From contig CM074193.1 in assembly GCA_037179385.1 (NCBI GenBank), forward strand, positions 47,583,082 through 47,647,081: 64,000 nucleotides of DNA, in the 5' to 3' direction. Both the position numbers and the translations under genes were made by a program. Source of the DNA: Holothuria scabra (lineage: Eukaryota > Echinodermata > Holothuroidea > Aspidochirotida > Holothuriidae). Below the pieces are notes generated by a model. It was not told the origin of the DNA. It was given only the letters and a program-made list of their open reading frames with translations, and ran no database searches. This document shows, piece after piece, positions 11,880 through 24,319 of this stretch; within the stretch, counting starts at the first letter, position 1; each line of letters starts with the position of its first letter.

Positions 11880-13880
11880 AAAATGTGAAACTAGAAAGCT
11901 GAAAGGCTTAGTGATTCCTTGCCATATGATATATTGTAATAATGAACATGGATGCCCGCATGACAAGCATGAGATCCCTCACAAATACTGAGGTATACTA
12001 GTAAGGTCAAAACCTTTTGAGATCATGTGATCCAAAATGACCTTTCACCCTCACTTAAAACAATAGGGAGCAACTACCTAAAAAGATCATCAACATGCTA
12101 AATATGAGCAATTCACAAACTGAGTATGAGATCCCTCCACAGTTCAATAACCACATAAAAATGTCAGGTCTACAAGGTTTTGCCCTTTTGTGACCCCAAA
12201 CTTTGACCTCCACTAACAAGAGAAATCTCCCACGCAGTTTTGATGCTGATAGACTATGTTGTCTATTAACTTGATTAAGAGATATTTTTGAAACATGCTC
12301 CTTTAAATCAAAATTTCGGGTACTGAGGATGGCTCTCTATATAATGATGTCTCTATGACCCAAAAAGTTGACTGCATTGAGGTTAGTGTTAAAACAAGCC
12401 CTAATCCTAATAGTCATCCATAAATTGGAACATACAGTAGAGACATCTCAACAGAAAGGTGTAACCTTGGCTATCAGTGGTGGTCCTTTTGTATTTGTTT
12501 TTTGGTGTAATGCCCTTCCCAATGACTATGATGTCCTTGAAAATTAACAAAAAATGGGAACCCTATTAATCCAAAAATTAACAAGATTTGTAATTTGCCT
12601 TAAATTGTCTGCTTGTAGGAACACCACATAACAGAGTACAAGTCAAGTGTCTTTTGTTTGATACACAGAAGATACTATTATGCTTGTTTTGATTACATGA
12701 ACTACAGTACTTTCTGAAAACAAGTCTTACTAAGTAGGGCTAAATAAGTGTCAGACACTTTCTCTAGACAGGTAGGAAATGGTTAAATCCATTGAGCTGT
12801 ATGATTCAATGAGAAAACCCCTCAGGACACTGTGGCAGTCAAATGTGATAAATTAGGTAAGATAACAGTGACCACAGCCTCTGGTGGGTCAGTTACAATT
12901 TGATTCATTCCATTAACCAATCTCAGTTCGAGCATGCTCAAGGGTATTTGATCCAAATGATCAGTTATTTTAGTTCTTTTTATAAAACTAATTACCCGTG
13001 GTGTATTTAATTATCTAGTTCCCACTTACATGTCCTTATGAGGACAGTGGCACAAGGTTTGTCTAACTTTTAACAATCTTTGATACTAAATTTATTGTTA
13101 TCTTCATTTTTTCTTTAGGGTTATGGAAGAAAAAATGTTTGTATACTCTAAAAGAAATTTTGGGCATCATACAGAGCACTTGATGTGTTCAAAGTTAAAA
13201 CTTATGATGTTCCCCACTGAACAATTCCTCTGCTTTGTGGGTAAGGAAGCTTTCTCCAATATGTTCAGACTATGTCCCCAAATAATCCTCATATAGCCTT
13301 TGTTTAACTCACATGTTCCAGACACTGCTAGAAACTTCCACTAAAGAGTAGGAAATATATTTCATGAAAATCTATAGGCCAAAATCAGCATACCTATGAC
13401 AAAGATAAATTAACTAACATGTCAGCCTGATGAACAGTTTTTTCCTTATAAACTTTTTCAGATTTTGTTCTACCCACTTACTCTTATGCATATTAAAACT
13501 GGCACTAAATGTTCTAGGGCAAAACTTCAAACCAAAATCAACATAAATACTGTACCAAATGCACTTTTATGCACTTTCGACATTCTTAATACAGTGAGAT
13601 TGCTTCAGTACATTTTTTGAAATTACCCGCGTTGATCATTTACATAATGAAGTGGATTCCAAAAGTTTACCTATGCATCTTACATTACCCATATCATTCA
13701 AAACTCTTAACTATATGCACTAATGAATATTAATCTTAACAGTTACCCTTTTTGAGATATAGTATGTGCAAGGTTTAACCTCTGATGACCCTAAATGACC
13801 TTTGACCTCCAGTAAAAACAATAGGGATCATCTACTTAACATGGACAATCCACATGCTATATATAAGAGATATAAGCTTA
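11880..13880 (+). repeat. Dispersed repeat family R1, copy A
   Basis: Copy A starts at AGCTGAAAGGCTTAGTGATTC and runs through GAACATGGATGCCCGCATG, TTGGTGTAATGCCCTTCC (an uninterrupted site, see 61567), CTTTAGGGTTATGGAAG and GACCCTAAATGACCTTTGAC until it is cut off by the G-tract minisatellite near 13880. Copies B (32010-33760) and C (60885-64000) are in the same orientation. The stretch after CTTTAG is open in copy C but broken here. It is an old non-autonomous repeat; the parent element is unknown. Confidence 0.83.
13796..13808. promoter_or_regulatory. DR1-type site in R1 copy A
   Basis: A perfect TGACCTTTGACCT lies inside the R1 tail. Equivalent perfect sites lie in copy B (near 33273) and copy C (near 63662 and 63806). 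Binding is inference. Confidence 0.4.
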
Positions 13881-15230
13881 TAGAACTGTGTTATTGGGAC
13901 AGGAACATCTACTGTAGAAGCACAGCTTCGTTCTGTGGAGGGAAGGATAGCAGGATGTGGGGGGGGGGGGGGGGATAATTGAATTCTGTCTTATAAAACT
14001 GTGTTATTGGGACAGGAACATCTACTGTAGAAGCACAGCTTCTTTCTGTGGAGGGAAGGATAGCAGGATGTGGGGGGAGGCGGATAATTGAATTCTGTCT
14101 TATAAAACTGTGTTATTGGGACAGGAACATCTACTGTAGAAGCACAGCTTCGTTCTGTGGAGGGAAGGATAGCAGGATGAGGGGGGAGGCGGATAATTGA
14201 ATTCTGTCTTATACAACTGTGTTATTGGGACAGGAACATCTACTGTAGAAGCACAGCTTCGTTCTGTGGAGGGAAGGATAGCAGCATGTGGGGGGAGGCG
14301 GATAATTGAATTCTGTCTTATAAAACTGTGTTATTGGGACAGGAACATCTACTGTAGAAGCACAGCTTCGTTCTGTGGAGGGAAGGATAGCAGGATGAGG
14401 GGGGAGGCGGATAATTGAATTCTGTCTTATACAACTGTGTTATTGGGACAGGAACATCTACTGTAGAAGCACAGCTTCGTTCTGTGGAGGGAAGGATAGC
14501 AGCATGTTGGGGGGGGGGGGGGTGGATAATTGAATTCTGTCTTATAAAACTGTGTTATTGGGACAGGAACATCTACTGTAGAAGCACAGCTTCGTTCTGT
14601 GGAGGGAAGGATAGCAGGATGGGGGGGGGGGTGGATAATTGAATTCTGTCTTATAAAACTGTGTTATTGGGACAGGAACATCTACTGTAGAAGCACAGCT
14701 TCTTTCTGTGGAGGTAAGGATAGCAGGATGTGGGGGGGGGGGAAGGGGGCATAATGGAATTGTGTCTTATAAATCTGTGTTATTGGGGCAGGAACATCTA
14801 CTGTAGAAGCACAGCTTCATTCTGTGGAGGTAAGGATAGCAGGATGTGGGGGGGGAAGGGGCATAATGGAATTGTGTCTTATAAAACTGTGTTATTGGGG
14901 CAGGAACATCTACTGTAGAAGCACAGCTTCATTCTGTGGAGGTAAGGATAGCAGGATGTGGGGGGGGGGGGAGGGGGCATAATGGAATTGTGTCTTATAA
15001 AACTGTGTTATTGGGGCAGGAACATCTACTGTAGAAGCACAGGTTCATTCTGTGGAGGTAAGGATAGCAGGATGTGGGGGGGGGGGGAAGGGGGCATAAT
15101 GGAATTGTGTCTTATAAAACTGTGTTATTGGGGCAGGAACATCCACTGTAGAAGAACAGGTTCATTCTGGATAGCAGGAGGGGAGATGACTGGTGATTGA
15201 ACTGTGTGTTATAAAAGTGTGTTATTGGGA
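13870..15230. repeat. Minisatellite of about 109 bp with variable G-tracts, about 13 units
   Basis: Each unit carries CTTATAAAACTGTGTTATTG, GAACATCTACTGTAGAAGC, TTCTGTGGAGG.AAGGATAGC and then a run of 5-17 Gs. Units before about 14640 follow the G-run with GGATAATTGAATTCTG; later ones have GGCATAATGGAATTGTG, so two subfamilies sit in blocks. G-run length varies from unit to unit. Reading frames through the array (14197-14418, 14415-14642 and others) are products of the repeat, not genes. Confidence 0.94.
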
Positions 15231-15279
15231 ATGTGAACAGAGGCATCTTTTGCTTTGTATATCAAGTTTTGGCCTAAGT

Positions 15280-15310
15280 TTTTTTTTGTTTTTTGTTTTT
15301 TTTTTTTGTA
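15280..15310. repeat. T-rich tract
   Basis: A T-rich simple stretch (TTTTTTTTGTTTTTTGTTTT and extension) directly after the G-tract array. From 15310 to 15790 nothing else is recognised. Confidence 0.8.
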
Positions 15311-15789
15311 ATTTTTTATCTCAATACATAACATGTATTGAGATATTTTCACACTAGCTGTAAGCTAAATTCCTATTCAGCATGACCATGTTTGGTAGAG
15401 TTTACATTTTAATCATAATATGTTGTAGAGCATACTTATGTACAATTACTTATGCAGTCAAAATTTTTACTTGATAATCTGATAGGTTAATAATTAAGTT
15501 ATTTTTCTCTGAAAAGTGGTCAAAAAGTTGTGCAAAAGAAAAGTTTCTTTTCTGCCCATTGTTTTATACTCCTTTTTTCCCACCATGCACTTGTGTGTGT
15601 TTTTGTCTGCTATTTTGTCTTTGGCTTCAAGCCTCTATTAAGTCAAGCATAGGTAACTGTTAAGATGATCTTGTCTGGTCTGACAGAGATGTTTGCTCAG
15701 CCATTGTTTGTAATAGAGAAGTTTATTTACAGGCTTCACATTTAATATTCAACCCAAGTTGGATTTAAATAATTTGTAATGAACACATG

Positions 15790-16390
15790 CCAATCATCCT
15801 TTTGTGCAATTTTATAAAGCATCTAGGAGAAAATAGCATTTCAAAGTATTTACATCTAAGGCTTTAAAACATGGCCTTTGGATGACCTATGACCTATATT
15901 TTTCAACCAGCTAATAGCCCCTCAAAAGTCGATTAAACATGCCATGTTTTGTAACTAACAGACTCACAAGTGCAAAGCAGTAGCACTGCTTTAATAAAAA
16001 TTAGTCCCACCTTTTGACCTCATACCTGTATGACCTCGATTGACCTCTGATAAGAAAATCTATGTAAAACACTCAAGAATCACTGCATGAGGAGTATTAT
16101 GGCCAAATTTCAAGGATATTGAGCAATATTTGTGGGAGAAATGACACTTTAGAGATATTCAAAAAACAACCAGTAATAACACCTAGTTGATCTTTGACGT
16201 CAGTTCCCATTTCTCATTGCACAATATGTAGCCCTATGTTCAATGACCAATGTGTCCAAGTTTTGTAACAATTCATGGACAAATGTGCTCCTGAGAGCTT
16301 AAAGGCAATTGTGAACAGACATGATAGACCAATAGACAGAGAGTGATGGTGGATCACAGTAGGTCAACAAGCTCTTTGAGCTGAGGCAAG
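15790..16390. repeat. Dispersed repeat R2, copy 2
   Basis: Homologous to 11200-11640, with insertions and a further CCACCTTTTGACCTCATACC stretch. It ends at AGACATGATAGACCAATAGAC and passes into the 60-bp array within about 50 bp. Confidence 0.8.
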
Positions 16391-16423
16391 TGATTTTTGT
16401 GCAGCCTGAAAAAACATATTTCT

Positions 16424-18478
16424 GAAAGCTTCATGCATATTGAAGTCGACAAGACCCTTATGTTTCTACTGTTACTTGACGGAGAGAGCTTCATGCATAT
16501 TGAAGTCTGCTAGACCCTTATGGTTTTACTGTGACTTGACCATGAGAGTTTCATGCATATTAAAGTCTGATACCCTCATGGCTTTACTGTGACTTGACCA
16601 TAAGAGTTCCATGCATACTGCAGTCTGCTACACCCTTAATGGTTTAACTATGACTTGACCATGAGAGTTTCATGCATACTGCAGTCTGCTAGACCCTTAT
16701 GGTTTTACTGTGACTTGACCATAAGAGTTCCATGCATACTGCAGTCTGCTACACCCTTAATGGTTTAACTATGACTTGACCATGAGAGTTTCATGCCTAC
16801 TGCAATCTGCTAGACCCTTATGGTTTTACTGTGACTTGACCATGAGAGTTTCATGCATGTAAAAAGTCTGATACACCCTCATGGCTTTACTGTGACTTGA
16901 CCATGAGAGTTTCATGCATACTGCAGTCTGCTAGACCCTTATGGTTTTACTGTGACTTGACCATGAGAGTTTCATGCATGTAAAAAGTCTGATACACCCT
17001 CATGGCTTTACTGTGACTTGACCATGAGAGTTTCATGCATATTAAAATCTGATACACCCTCATGGCTTTACTGTGACTAGACCCAGGAGAGTTTCATGCA
17101 TATTAAAATCTGATACACCCTCATGGCTTTACTGTGACTTGACCATGAAAGTTTCATGCATACTGCAGTCTGCTAGACCCTTATGGTTTTACTGTGACTT
17201 GACCATGAGAGTTTCATGCATACTGCAGTCTGCTAGACCCTTATGGTTTTACTGTGACTTGACCATGAGAGTTTCATGCATGTAAAAAATCTGATACACC
17301 CTCATGGTTTTACTGTGACTTGACCAATGAGAGTTTCATGCATATTATAATCTGATACACCCTCATGGCTTTACTGTGACTTGACCATGGGAGCTTCATG
17401 CATACTGCAGTCTGCTACACCTGTAATGATTTTACTGTCACTTGACCATGAGAGTTTCATGCATACTGCAGTCTGCTACACCCTTATGGTTTTACTGTGA
17501 CTTGACCATGAGAGTGTCGTGCATACTGATGTCTGCTACACCCTCATGGCTTTACTGTGACTTGACCATGAGAGTTTCATGCATACTGCAGTCTGCTACA
17601 TCCTTATGGTTTTACTGTGACTTGACCACGAGAGTTTCATGCATGTAAAAAGTCTGATACACCCTCATGGCTTTACTGTGACTTGACCCATGAGAGTTTC
17701 ATGCAAATTAAAATCTGATACACCCTCATGGCTTTACTGTGACTTGACCATGGGAGTTTCATGCATACTGCAGTCTGCTACACCTGTAATGATTTTACTG
17801 TCACTTGACCATGAGAGTTTCATGCATACTGCAGTCTGCTAGACACTTATGGTTTTACTGTTACTTGACCAAGAGAATTTCATGCATACTGCAATCTGCT
17901 ACACCCTTATGGTTTTACTGTGACTTGACCATGAGCGTTTCATGCATGTAAAAAGTCTGATACACCCTCATGGCTTTACTGTGACTTGACCCATGAGAGT
18001 TTCATGCATGTAAAAAGTCTGATACACCCTCATGGCTTTACTGTGACTTGACCCATGAGAGTTTCATGCATATTAAAATCTGATACACCCTCATGGCTTT
18101 ACTGTGACTTGACCATGGGAGCTTCATGCATACTGCAGTCTGCTACACCTGTAATGATTTTACTGTCACTTGACCATGAGAGTTTCATGCATACTGCAGT
18201 CTGCTAGACACTTACGGTTTTACTGTTACTTGACCAAGAGAATTTCATGCATACTGCAATCTGCTACACCCTTATGGTTTTACTGTGACTTGACCATGAG
18301 AGTGTCATGCATACTGATGTCTGCTACACCCTCATGGATTTACTGTGACTTGACCATGAGAGTTTCATGCATACTGCAGTCTGCTACACCCTTATGGTTT
18401 TACTGTTACTTGACCAAGAGAATTTCATGCATACTGCAGTCTGCTACACCGTTATGGTTTTACTGTGACTTGACCATT
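16424..18478. repeat. 60-bp minisatellite, about 34 units, with 6-mer higher-order repeat
   Basis: Units read GAGAGTTTCATGCATACTGC, AGTCTGCTACACCCTTATGG, TTTTACTGTGACTTGACCAT. Variants differ in the middle (GTAAAAAGTCTGATACACC, TATTAAAATCTGATACACC). A distinctive unit with CACCTGTAATGATTTTACTG recurs near 17420, 17783 and 18147, so blocks of six units (about 363 bp) have themselves duplicated. Because 60 is a multiple of three, reading frames of 68-113 codons run through it with a 20-residue period; they lack any other coding evidence. Confidence 0.95.
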
Positions 18479-18489
18479 TCTCGAAAGAA

Positions 18490-21385
18490 CCTAAAAAAAC
18501 ACAGATTTTGAGAATATTCTAGGAGTGCATGAAAGAAGGTCATTCCATTATTCACAATTGAACCAATTTTTGTGTCGACATTTTGCACATTCCTTTCTTT
18601 AGTTTCACTGTAATGAAGATCACAAGATTTCCCCATGTCATTCCAACAAATTGCCCTAATTTGATGATTTCTCTAATTTGTTGCATGTTCTTCTAACTAT
18701 TCCTATGTAGAAAACAATGAACACATTGTGAATCTGAGCAGCTGCAGGAGAAATTATGGACCAAGAAAGAAAAAACCCCATCACATTTGTGTACTATAAG
18801 ATGAACAACTTCATTAAATCTTTTGTAATGAAAAGATAGCGGATCATCAAATACTTGGCCAATTTGTGAGCAACATTTTCACATAATCTTATGTCAGTGT
18901 TTATGAAGCTTTTTTCTTATTTCTACAAACCATTTTGAAATGTTGAACTTACTGCATCAATCCCAATACCAGTGTTGGCATGGTTAGAAACAGAAAGAAA
19001 GTTTATACATACAGTAACACTGATCCATAACTAGTGTAATGAAAATTTCATGTCCAGAATGCAAAAGTGTTTTGAGGTTTCAATGAAACAATACAGCATA
19101 AGTTCTATTCCAAATAATGCCATGAATTTCCACATATCTTTTAGTCACTGGTCCAATGCTATTTCAGAATGTTGGAAAAAAGGTTCTGTGTTCTTATACT
19201 GTGATGTTGGAGACCCTTGGAAAATTGTCTGTTTTGACCTTTGCTAACAATGAAAAATCATGAAAATTCTTGGCAAATTTTGCTTTTTGCCACTGAGACC
19301 CAAGATGACCTTAATCTAAACCAAAATTCATCTAAGCTCCATCTTCTATGAACCACAAAGAATATACATAAAAGTATGCAATCTACCCAAGATTGCTATA
19401 CTAAAGTAGGCATAAAGGTCTTCAGGTCTTGACCAGTGATGACCCTAAATGAGTGTGACCTCCAACAAAACCCATTTGAATCATCTTTCCACATTTATGC
19501 ATTCACATATTTAATCTATCTAACACAATTATGCATTCACATACAAAGTATTTACTCTGTCTAAACTTCCTTCTTGAGATATTGAGTTACCAAGGTTTTC
19601 AGAGTTTCCTTTCATTAAACTCCAAAATTTCTCCAACATAAGCTTAACTTTTCAAATCTTTCTTCTTTTTCTTCAAAAATAAAAAAATTGCTTTCTGGCA
19701 AATTTCCAGCTTGGTCTGAGAGCATTAGCATGTAAGCCTGCAATACAATGCATAACCCAAAACAAATTTCAGTCACCCATATAACTTTTTTGATTTTGTT
19801 CATATGAAGGGCAGATTCTTTGATATGCACCCCAATTTTTTATGGTCCTTAAAAATGACAAATTCTTTTTTAAGTCTAAGATGTACTCGCAAAAGAAGAA
19901 TGGGATTTTTAAATATTTCTTCAGAAAAAAACCCAAATTTTCAGCATGGCTCATATTTTATATCTCCTTCCACTGCAACTCATTCAGCAAATGGGTCTGG
20001 TTGTTTACAGGACATCAAGAATGCATCTTTAAGTATGCAGGTTCAACTGATTTCAAAGTCACTGACAGTAGAATACATGCTACTCCTGCTTTAAGTAGCT
20101 CCACATACCTACGCAGCAGGAGTGCATCCTGCATATTGCTCTTTTTTCAAATTATTGTAAGCAATTGGTCTGTGGCATCATTGCCTATCCCAATTACTGC
20201 ATTTTTAGTAATATAAACCCAGAAGACTGAGAATTCTCCTGAAGCAAAAACCAAAATTGAAATGAAAACTGAATGGTCCCTATGTTGGGTTAATACTTAC
20301 ATTTTTACCCAAGACATTGCATTGACATATGAAGTATCATTTGTTACTACAGTAAATACCCACTCCCTTGTTGCATCTTTGTGAAGCCAGGCACTGTATG
20401 GCTCATGCTCTTACAGTAATCTTGAGTGTAACATCCTACATTAAAATGGGACAAAACCCATCCTTTGTTCATCATGTTTTGCATTGCTATATCAGGAGGA
20501 CAGGTCCACTATACGGTAACTAAGTTTAGCATAAGGAGTTAGAACAATGCACATGTACTCTTAGCGACTTAAAATTATTGCTGGTTGCAATGAAAACTTT
20601 GTGTTACAAGAAGCAATTGCAAATGTAATTTAGTGAAGTAGATAGTAAAAGATGTTTTGAATATGTAATAAATGACTGAAAAATACAAAGATGTAAATGA
20701 AAACAGACACACAGATGATATTAAACTGTATAAACCTATGTAATTTCCTTTGGTGTTAAATCTTATGTACAGCACTCTTGATGAATGGGGGGGGGGGGGG
20801 GGGGGATGTCTGGTAACGTGGGCAATATTTTTGACCAAACAATTCCCCATTAAATGCATTAAATGCAATATCTGCGCTCCAAAGTTTAAACTTAAGGCAT
20901 TAAAATAGTACCTGATTTGACTTGGCACAAAATAAAGAGACTTGGTAGTAATAATTTAGTGTTCTCATATCTTTATTTATCAAATTGCAGCTGATTCAGT
21001 TAAAGCAGATTAAGAGAAGCATAGCAAGCATGATCATCAAAATCTTCCTCCACTCACATCACCCCCATCCAAAGAGTTCTCCACTCTCACTGTTTTTAAC
21101 CAATGCCCTAAGTTTTAAATTTTTGAGAATGGGTTTAAAAGACTAGTAAATATTCTGACAGAGTTAATAATGCTTCACCTAGTAGATTATGGAGTGCACT
21201 GCTAAATAATATTTGCAATGCAAGATGGCAAGCACCAAATGTTGTAAACAAAGTTTTACTGTTCATTAGAAGTTCATATTGCAATAAGGACTGACAAATA
21301 TGGCGATGGATGACAGACAATAAATGAATTGCTTTGGCACTGAAAGGAGGCATAAGAGATAACATCCATAAAAATACACCAAACA
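18490..21385. other. Non-coding intron sequence with a poly-G tract
   Basis: No exon or known element is recognised over about 2.9 kb. Overlapping frames near 19769-20216 on both strands have no family similarity. A run of about 19 Gs lies at 20788-20807. Short TGACC-type remnants of the R1 satellite occur near 19300 and 19430. Confidence 0.5.
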
Positions 21386-21389
21386 CTGA

Positions 21390-22015
21390 AGTGAGATAAG
21401 GGTGATAACCTGGATTGGAACACCTATACCAATACACAACCACTGAACTAAGGTATAAGAAATACCCTGTATTAAAGCATACAACCAATACCCAAATACT
21501 AAACTGAGATATGGGAGATAACCTGGATTAGAACACCTTTACCAATACCCAACCACTGAACTAACGTATAAGAGATACCCTGTACTAAAGCATACTACCA
21601 ATACCCAAAAACTGAACTGAGATAAGGGAGAAAACCTGGATTGGAACACCTTTACCAATACATAACCACTGAACTAAGGTATAAGAGATACCCTGAATTA
21701 CAGCATACTACCAATACCCAAATACTGAATTGAGATTAGGGAGATAACCTGGATTGGAACACCTATACCCATACACAACCACTGGACTAAGGTATAAGAG
21801 ATACCCTGAATTAAAGCATACTACTAATACCCAAATACTGAACTGAGATAAGGGTGATAACCTGGATTGGAACACCTTTACCAATACACAACCACTGAAC
21901 TAAGGTGTAAGACATACCCTGAATTAAAAGCATACTACCATACCCAAATACTGAACTGAGATAAAGGTGATAACCTAGATTGGAACACCTTTACCAATAC
22001 ATAACCACTGAACTG
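21390..22015. repeat. 113-bp tandem repeat, about 5.5 copies
   Basis: Units contain GAGATAAGGGTGATAACCTG, GATTGGAACACC, AATACACAACCACTGAACTA, AGGTATAAGAGATACCCTG and a CCAATACCCAAATACTGAAC end. Diverged single-base variants occur throughout. Minus-strand frames here are repeat artefacts. Confidence 0.92.
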
Positions 22016-22695
22016 AAGTACAAGAGATATCATGCACTAAAGCACCCCTACTATAAACACCCAAACAATGTATTTGATCCTAGCTGGTTAGAGTTTGAAT
22101 GCATGGTGTGGTACAATGGGACTATAACTAGAAAAGACTGCACACAAGCAAACTGTAACAAGACAATCCAGAATGGAATTAAAATATAGCCTATCACTAA
22201 CTAACTTTACAGAAGTATTGAGTAAATCCTGAGCTTTTTTGAGTCAAGCAGAGGCTTCTTTTGAATGAAATATTGTTTGATTGACACATGAAAAGTATAC
22301 TGTCAAATTCTTAAGTTTGTTCCAGCAATCTTTGAAGCCAGATGAGTATCAAATTCCATTATCTTTTACAAGTAACAATATAGGGTACAACTGCAACATT
22401 CAGGTAAATTTGTATAGTTTCCACATATCTGTGATATCCCCATCAATCTACTCATTTAATCGGCTAACCCAATATCACCCATATCCATTCAAAATATTAG
22501 AGAAATTACTCCGCTTACAATGTCACTCAATCTGTTAGTAACTTCTTGAAAACAAAATTAAAGCTTCATAAATGGAACATACCCCTGCCTTTAAATAAGC
22601 ATTCCAAAGCAAAAGTATCAAAAAGTTTTTGACAATACAGACAGGATGAAAACATGAAAAAAGAAACATTCTTTGGCAGACAAACCCAACCATAC

Positions 22696-22764
22696 CTGGC
22701 ACTGGTGCTGCAGACTGCATAAAAGCATTCTGCGGGAGAATATTGAGTTCCTGGATCCCTGACA
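22696..22764 (-). CDS. PICALM: PICALM-family small exon, tail
   Basis: This 69-nt exon (23 codons, phase 1 at both ends) is bounded by CTTTCAG and GTATGG. It encodes VSGIQELNILPQNAFMQSAA then PVP. I recognise no named motif; vertebrate PICALM has GFDELGGLLKP near this point, which is similar only in being an acidic-hydrophobic short segment. It precedes a 17-kb intron and could be skipped without a frameshift. Confidence 0.78.
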
Positions 22765-22769
22765 CTGAA

Positions 22770-24255
22770 AGTAAAGCACTCCATAGTCAAAATTGTTCTC
22801 ATGCCATATAATGTACAACAACTTTACTCAAATATGTATTCACTGGGGAAAATGTTACCTCACAAATATTTTTAAGTTTGAACCTTGACTGCACAATACA
22901 ATCCATTAACCTCTCACTGTATGACCTAACTTGACATTCATTCATACCTATTAGTAATAACCATTGTTGTTTACGTTAAATGAGGCTTCAAAGTTACAAG
23001 ATGGCTGCTTGAATTTCAGTTTGATTCAACTACACATTTCGTCATCCTCTCTTTTGATCAACTTTCAACAGCTGTCCTAGATTTCGTAGATCATGATAAT
23101 TGTTCACAACTATCACAGCCATTTATTAGTAGCAAATGACTAAGAAATGCCATTTCTGACTCTCTGAGGGGTTGTGCCATGTGCAAAGTGAAGGTGGCAA
23201 TCATCCAAAGTAGCCTTTGAGACAGGAATGTTTCCTTAAAAGAATCACATTTAACTGCCCATGAACGGCATTCTCTAATGTTCAGCTCCCCTCACCCTTT
23301 TTCAAAATGTCTGGCAGACCAGCTCCTGATAGAAGTTTTGTTACAGTAATCAATAAGATCTCACTTGGAGTAAACCCGCTAATTTTAGACTAGTGTTTAG
23401 TAATCAGAATACCCCTTAAATAATGACTTCAATACCTCACAAATACCCTTAAACCAAAGAGCGTCTAGGACGTTTCCCCCTGGATCACACAGGAGCTTTG
23501 CTCCTAGACCCACCATATGCCTTAAGGCAGACTACTGGACTTCAACTGTTAGGGCCTTGTGCTTCACACTTGGTGGCATATTCAGTGATATGAGTGATGT
23601 TTAGCAGTGCCCTCTGAAAAACCCTTGTCCCCAAAGTGCCATCTTAGAAGGAAGTCTGGTTATTCCACTTAAACAGAGTAAAGAGCACCATGTGAACTGT
23701 TCATCATAGAATGTAACATTTTTTCCACAGAGAATAAGCCCTTCAGCTAATATAAGCAACTGATAAACTTCCTACACAACAGGTTAGCATGTAACACCAC
23801 ACAAAAGAAAAGCAAAGTCATTGAAGTCAATCGACTCAAGGTTTGCAACCAACCTGTTAGCTGGTCAACTGATGTAAGCCTAAGCAAATGGAATGAAAGT
23901 GTAAGTTTAGGAAACCCTCAAAAAGCTGCTAAACATAAAACATTGCATCTTATAGTCTAAAATGCTTTCAGTTGGGTTTTGTGCTTTCTGCTTATTTCAA
24001 CATGCAATGAAATGTACCCATGCCAATTTATCCAGAATAAATTTAGGTAGTGTTGTGTCTATTGGCTATGGCATGGTTGACTGAGATCCATTTTAATAGT
24101 TTGTATCAACTACGCAACTTTGGATAAATCTCCCAGTTGTCCCTAGCACAGGGAACAGTTTGAATTATTGTTGAGCCTTCGACTGAAATCAACATGAACA
24201 TAAAATTCTCAATAAAATGCCATTCTGGTAAAACTTAAGTATATTTTCTGATTAC
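22770..24255. other. Intron between two small PICALM-family exons
   Basis: About 1.5 kb of AT-rich sequence. No exon, array or mobile element is recognised. Confidence 0.6.
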
Positions 24256-24259
24256 TTAC

Positions 24260-24316
24260 CAGGAGTACCAAAAGCTGACTGAAAGTCTGCACCAATACTG
24301 TTATTGTTAGGGAAAC
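24260..24316 (-). CDS. PICALM: PICALM-family small exon, tail
   Basis: This 57-nt exon (19 codons, phase 1 at both ends) is bounded by CTTCAG and GTAAGT. It encodes GFPNNNSIGADFQSAFGTP. DFQSAFG looks like a second, weaker version of the ESVFG block in the previous exon, so it may be a repeated motif. Length divisible by three makes it a possible cassette exon. The frame join to both neighbours and the strong donor support it. Confidence 0.83.
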
Positions 24317-24319
24317 CTG

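Noticed and set aside
14197..15200. Cys-rich repeated frames in the G-tract array
   Set aside because: Frames change whenever G-run length changes; they are not conserved between units.
18170..18511. 113-codon open frame with repeated 20-residue units
   Set aside because: It follows the 60-bp minisatellite unit by unit; open frames occur in several places on the array and show no coding signature beyond the period being a multiple of three.
19769..20216. Overlapping frames on both strands
   Set aside because: Low-complexity Phe/Lys-rich translations from AT-rich DNA, with no splice context or family resemblance.
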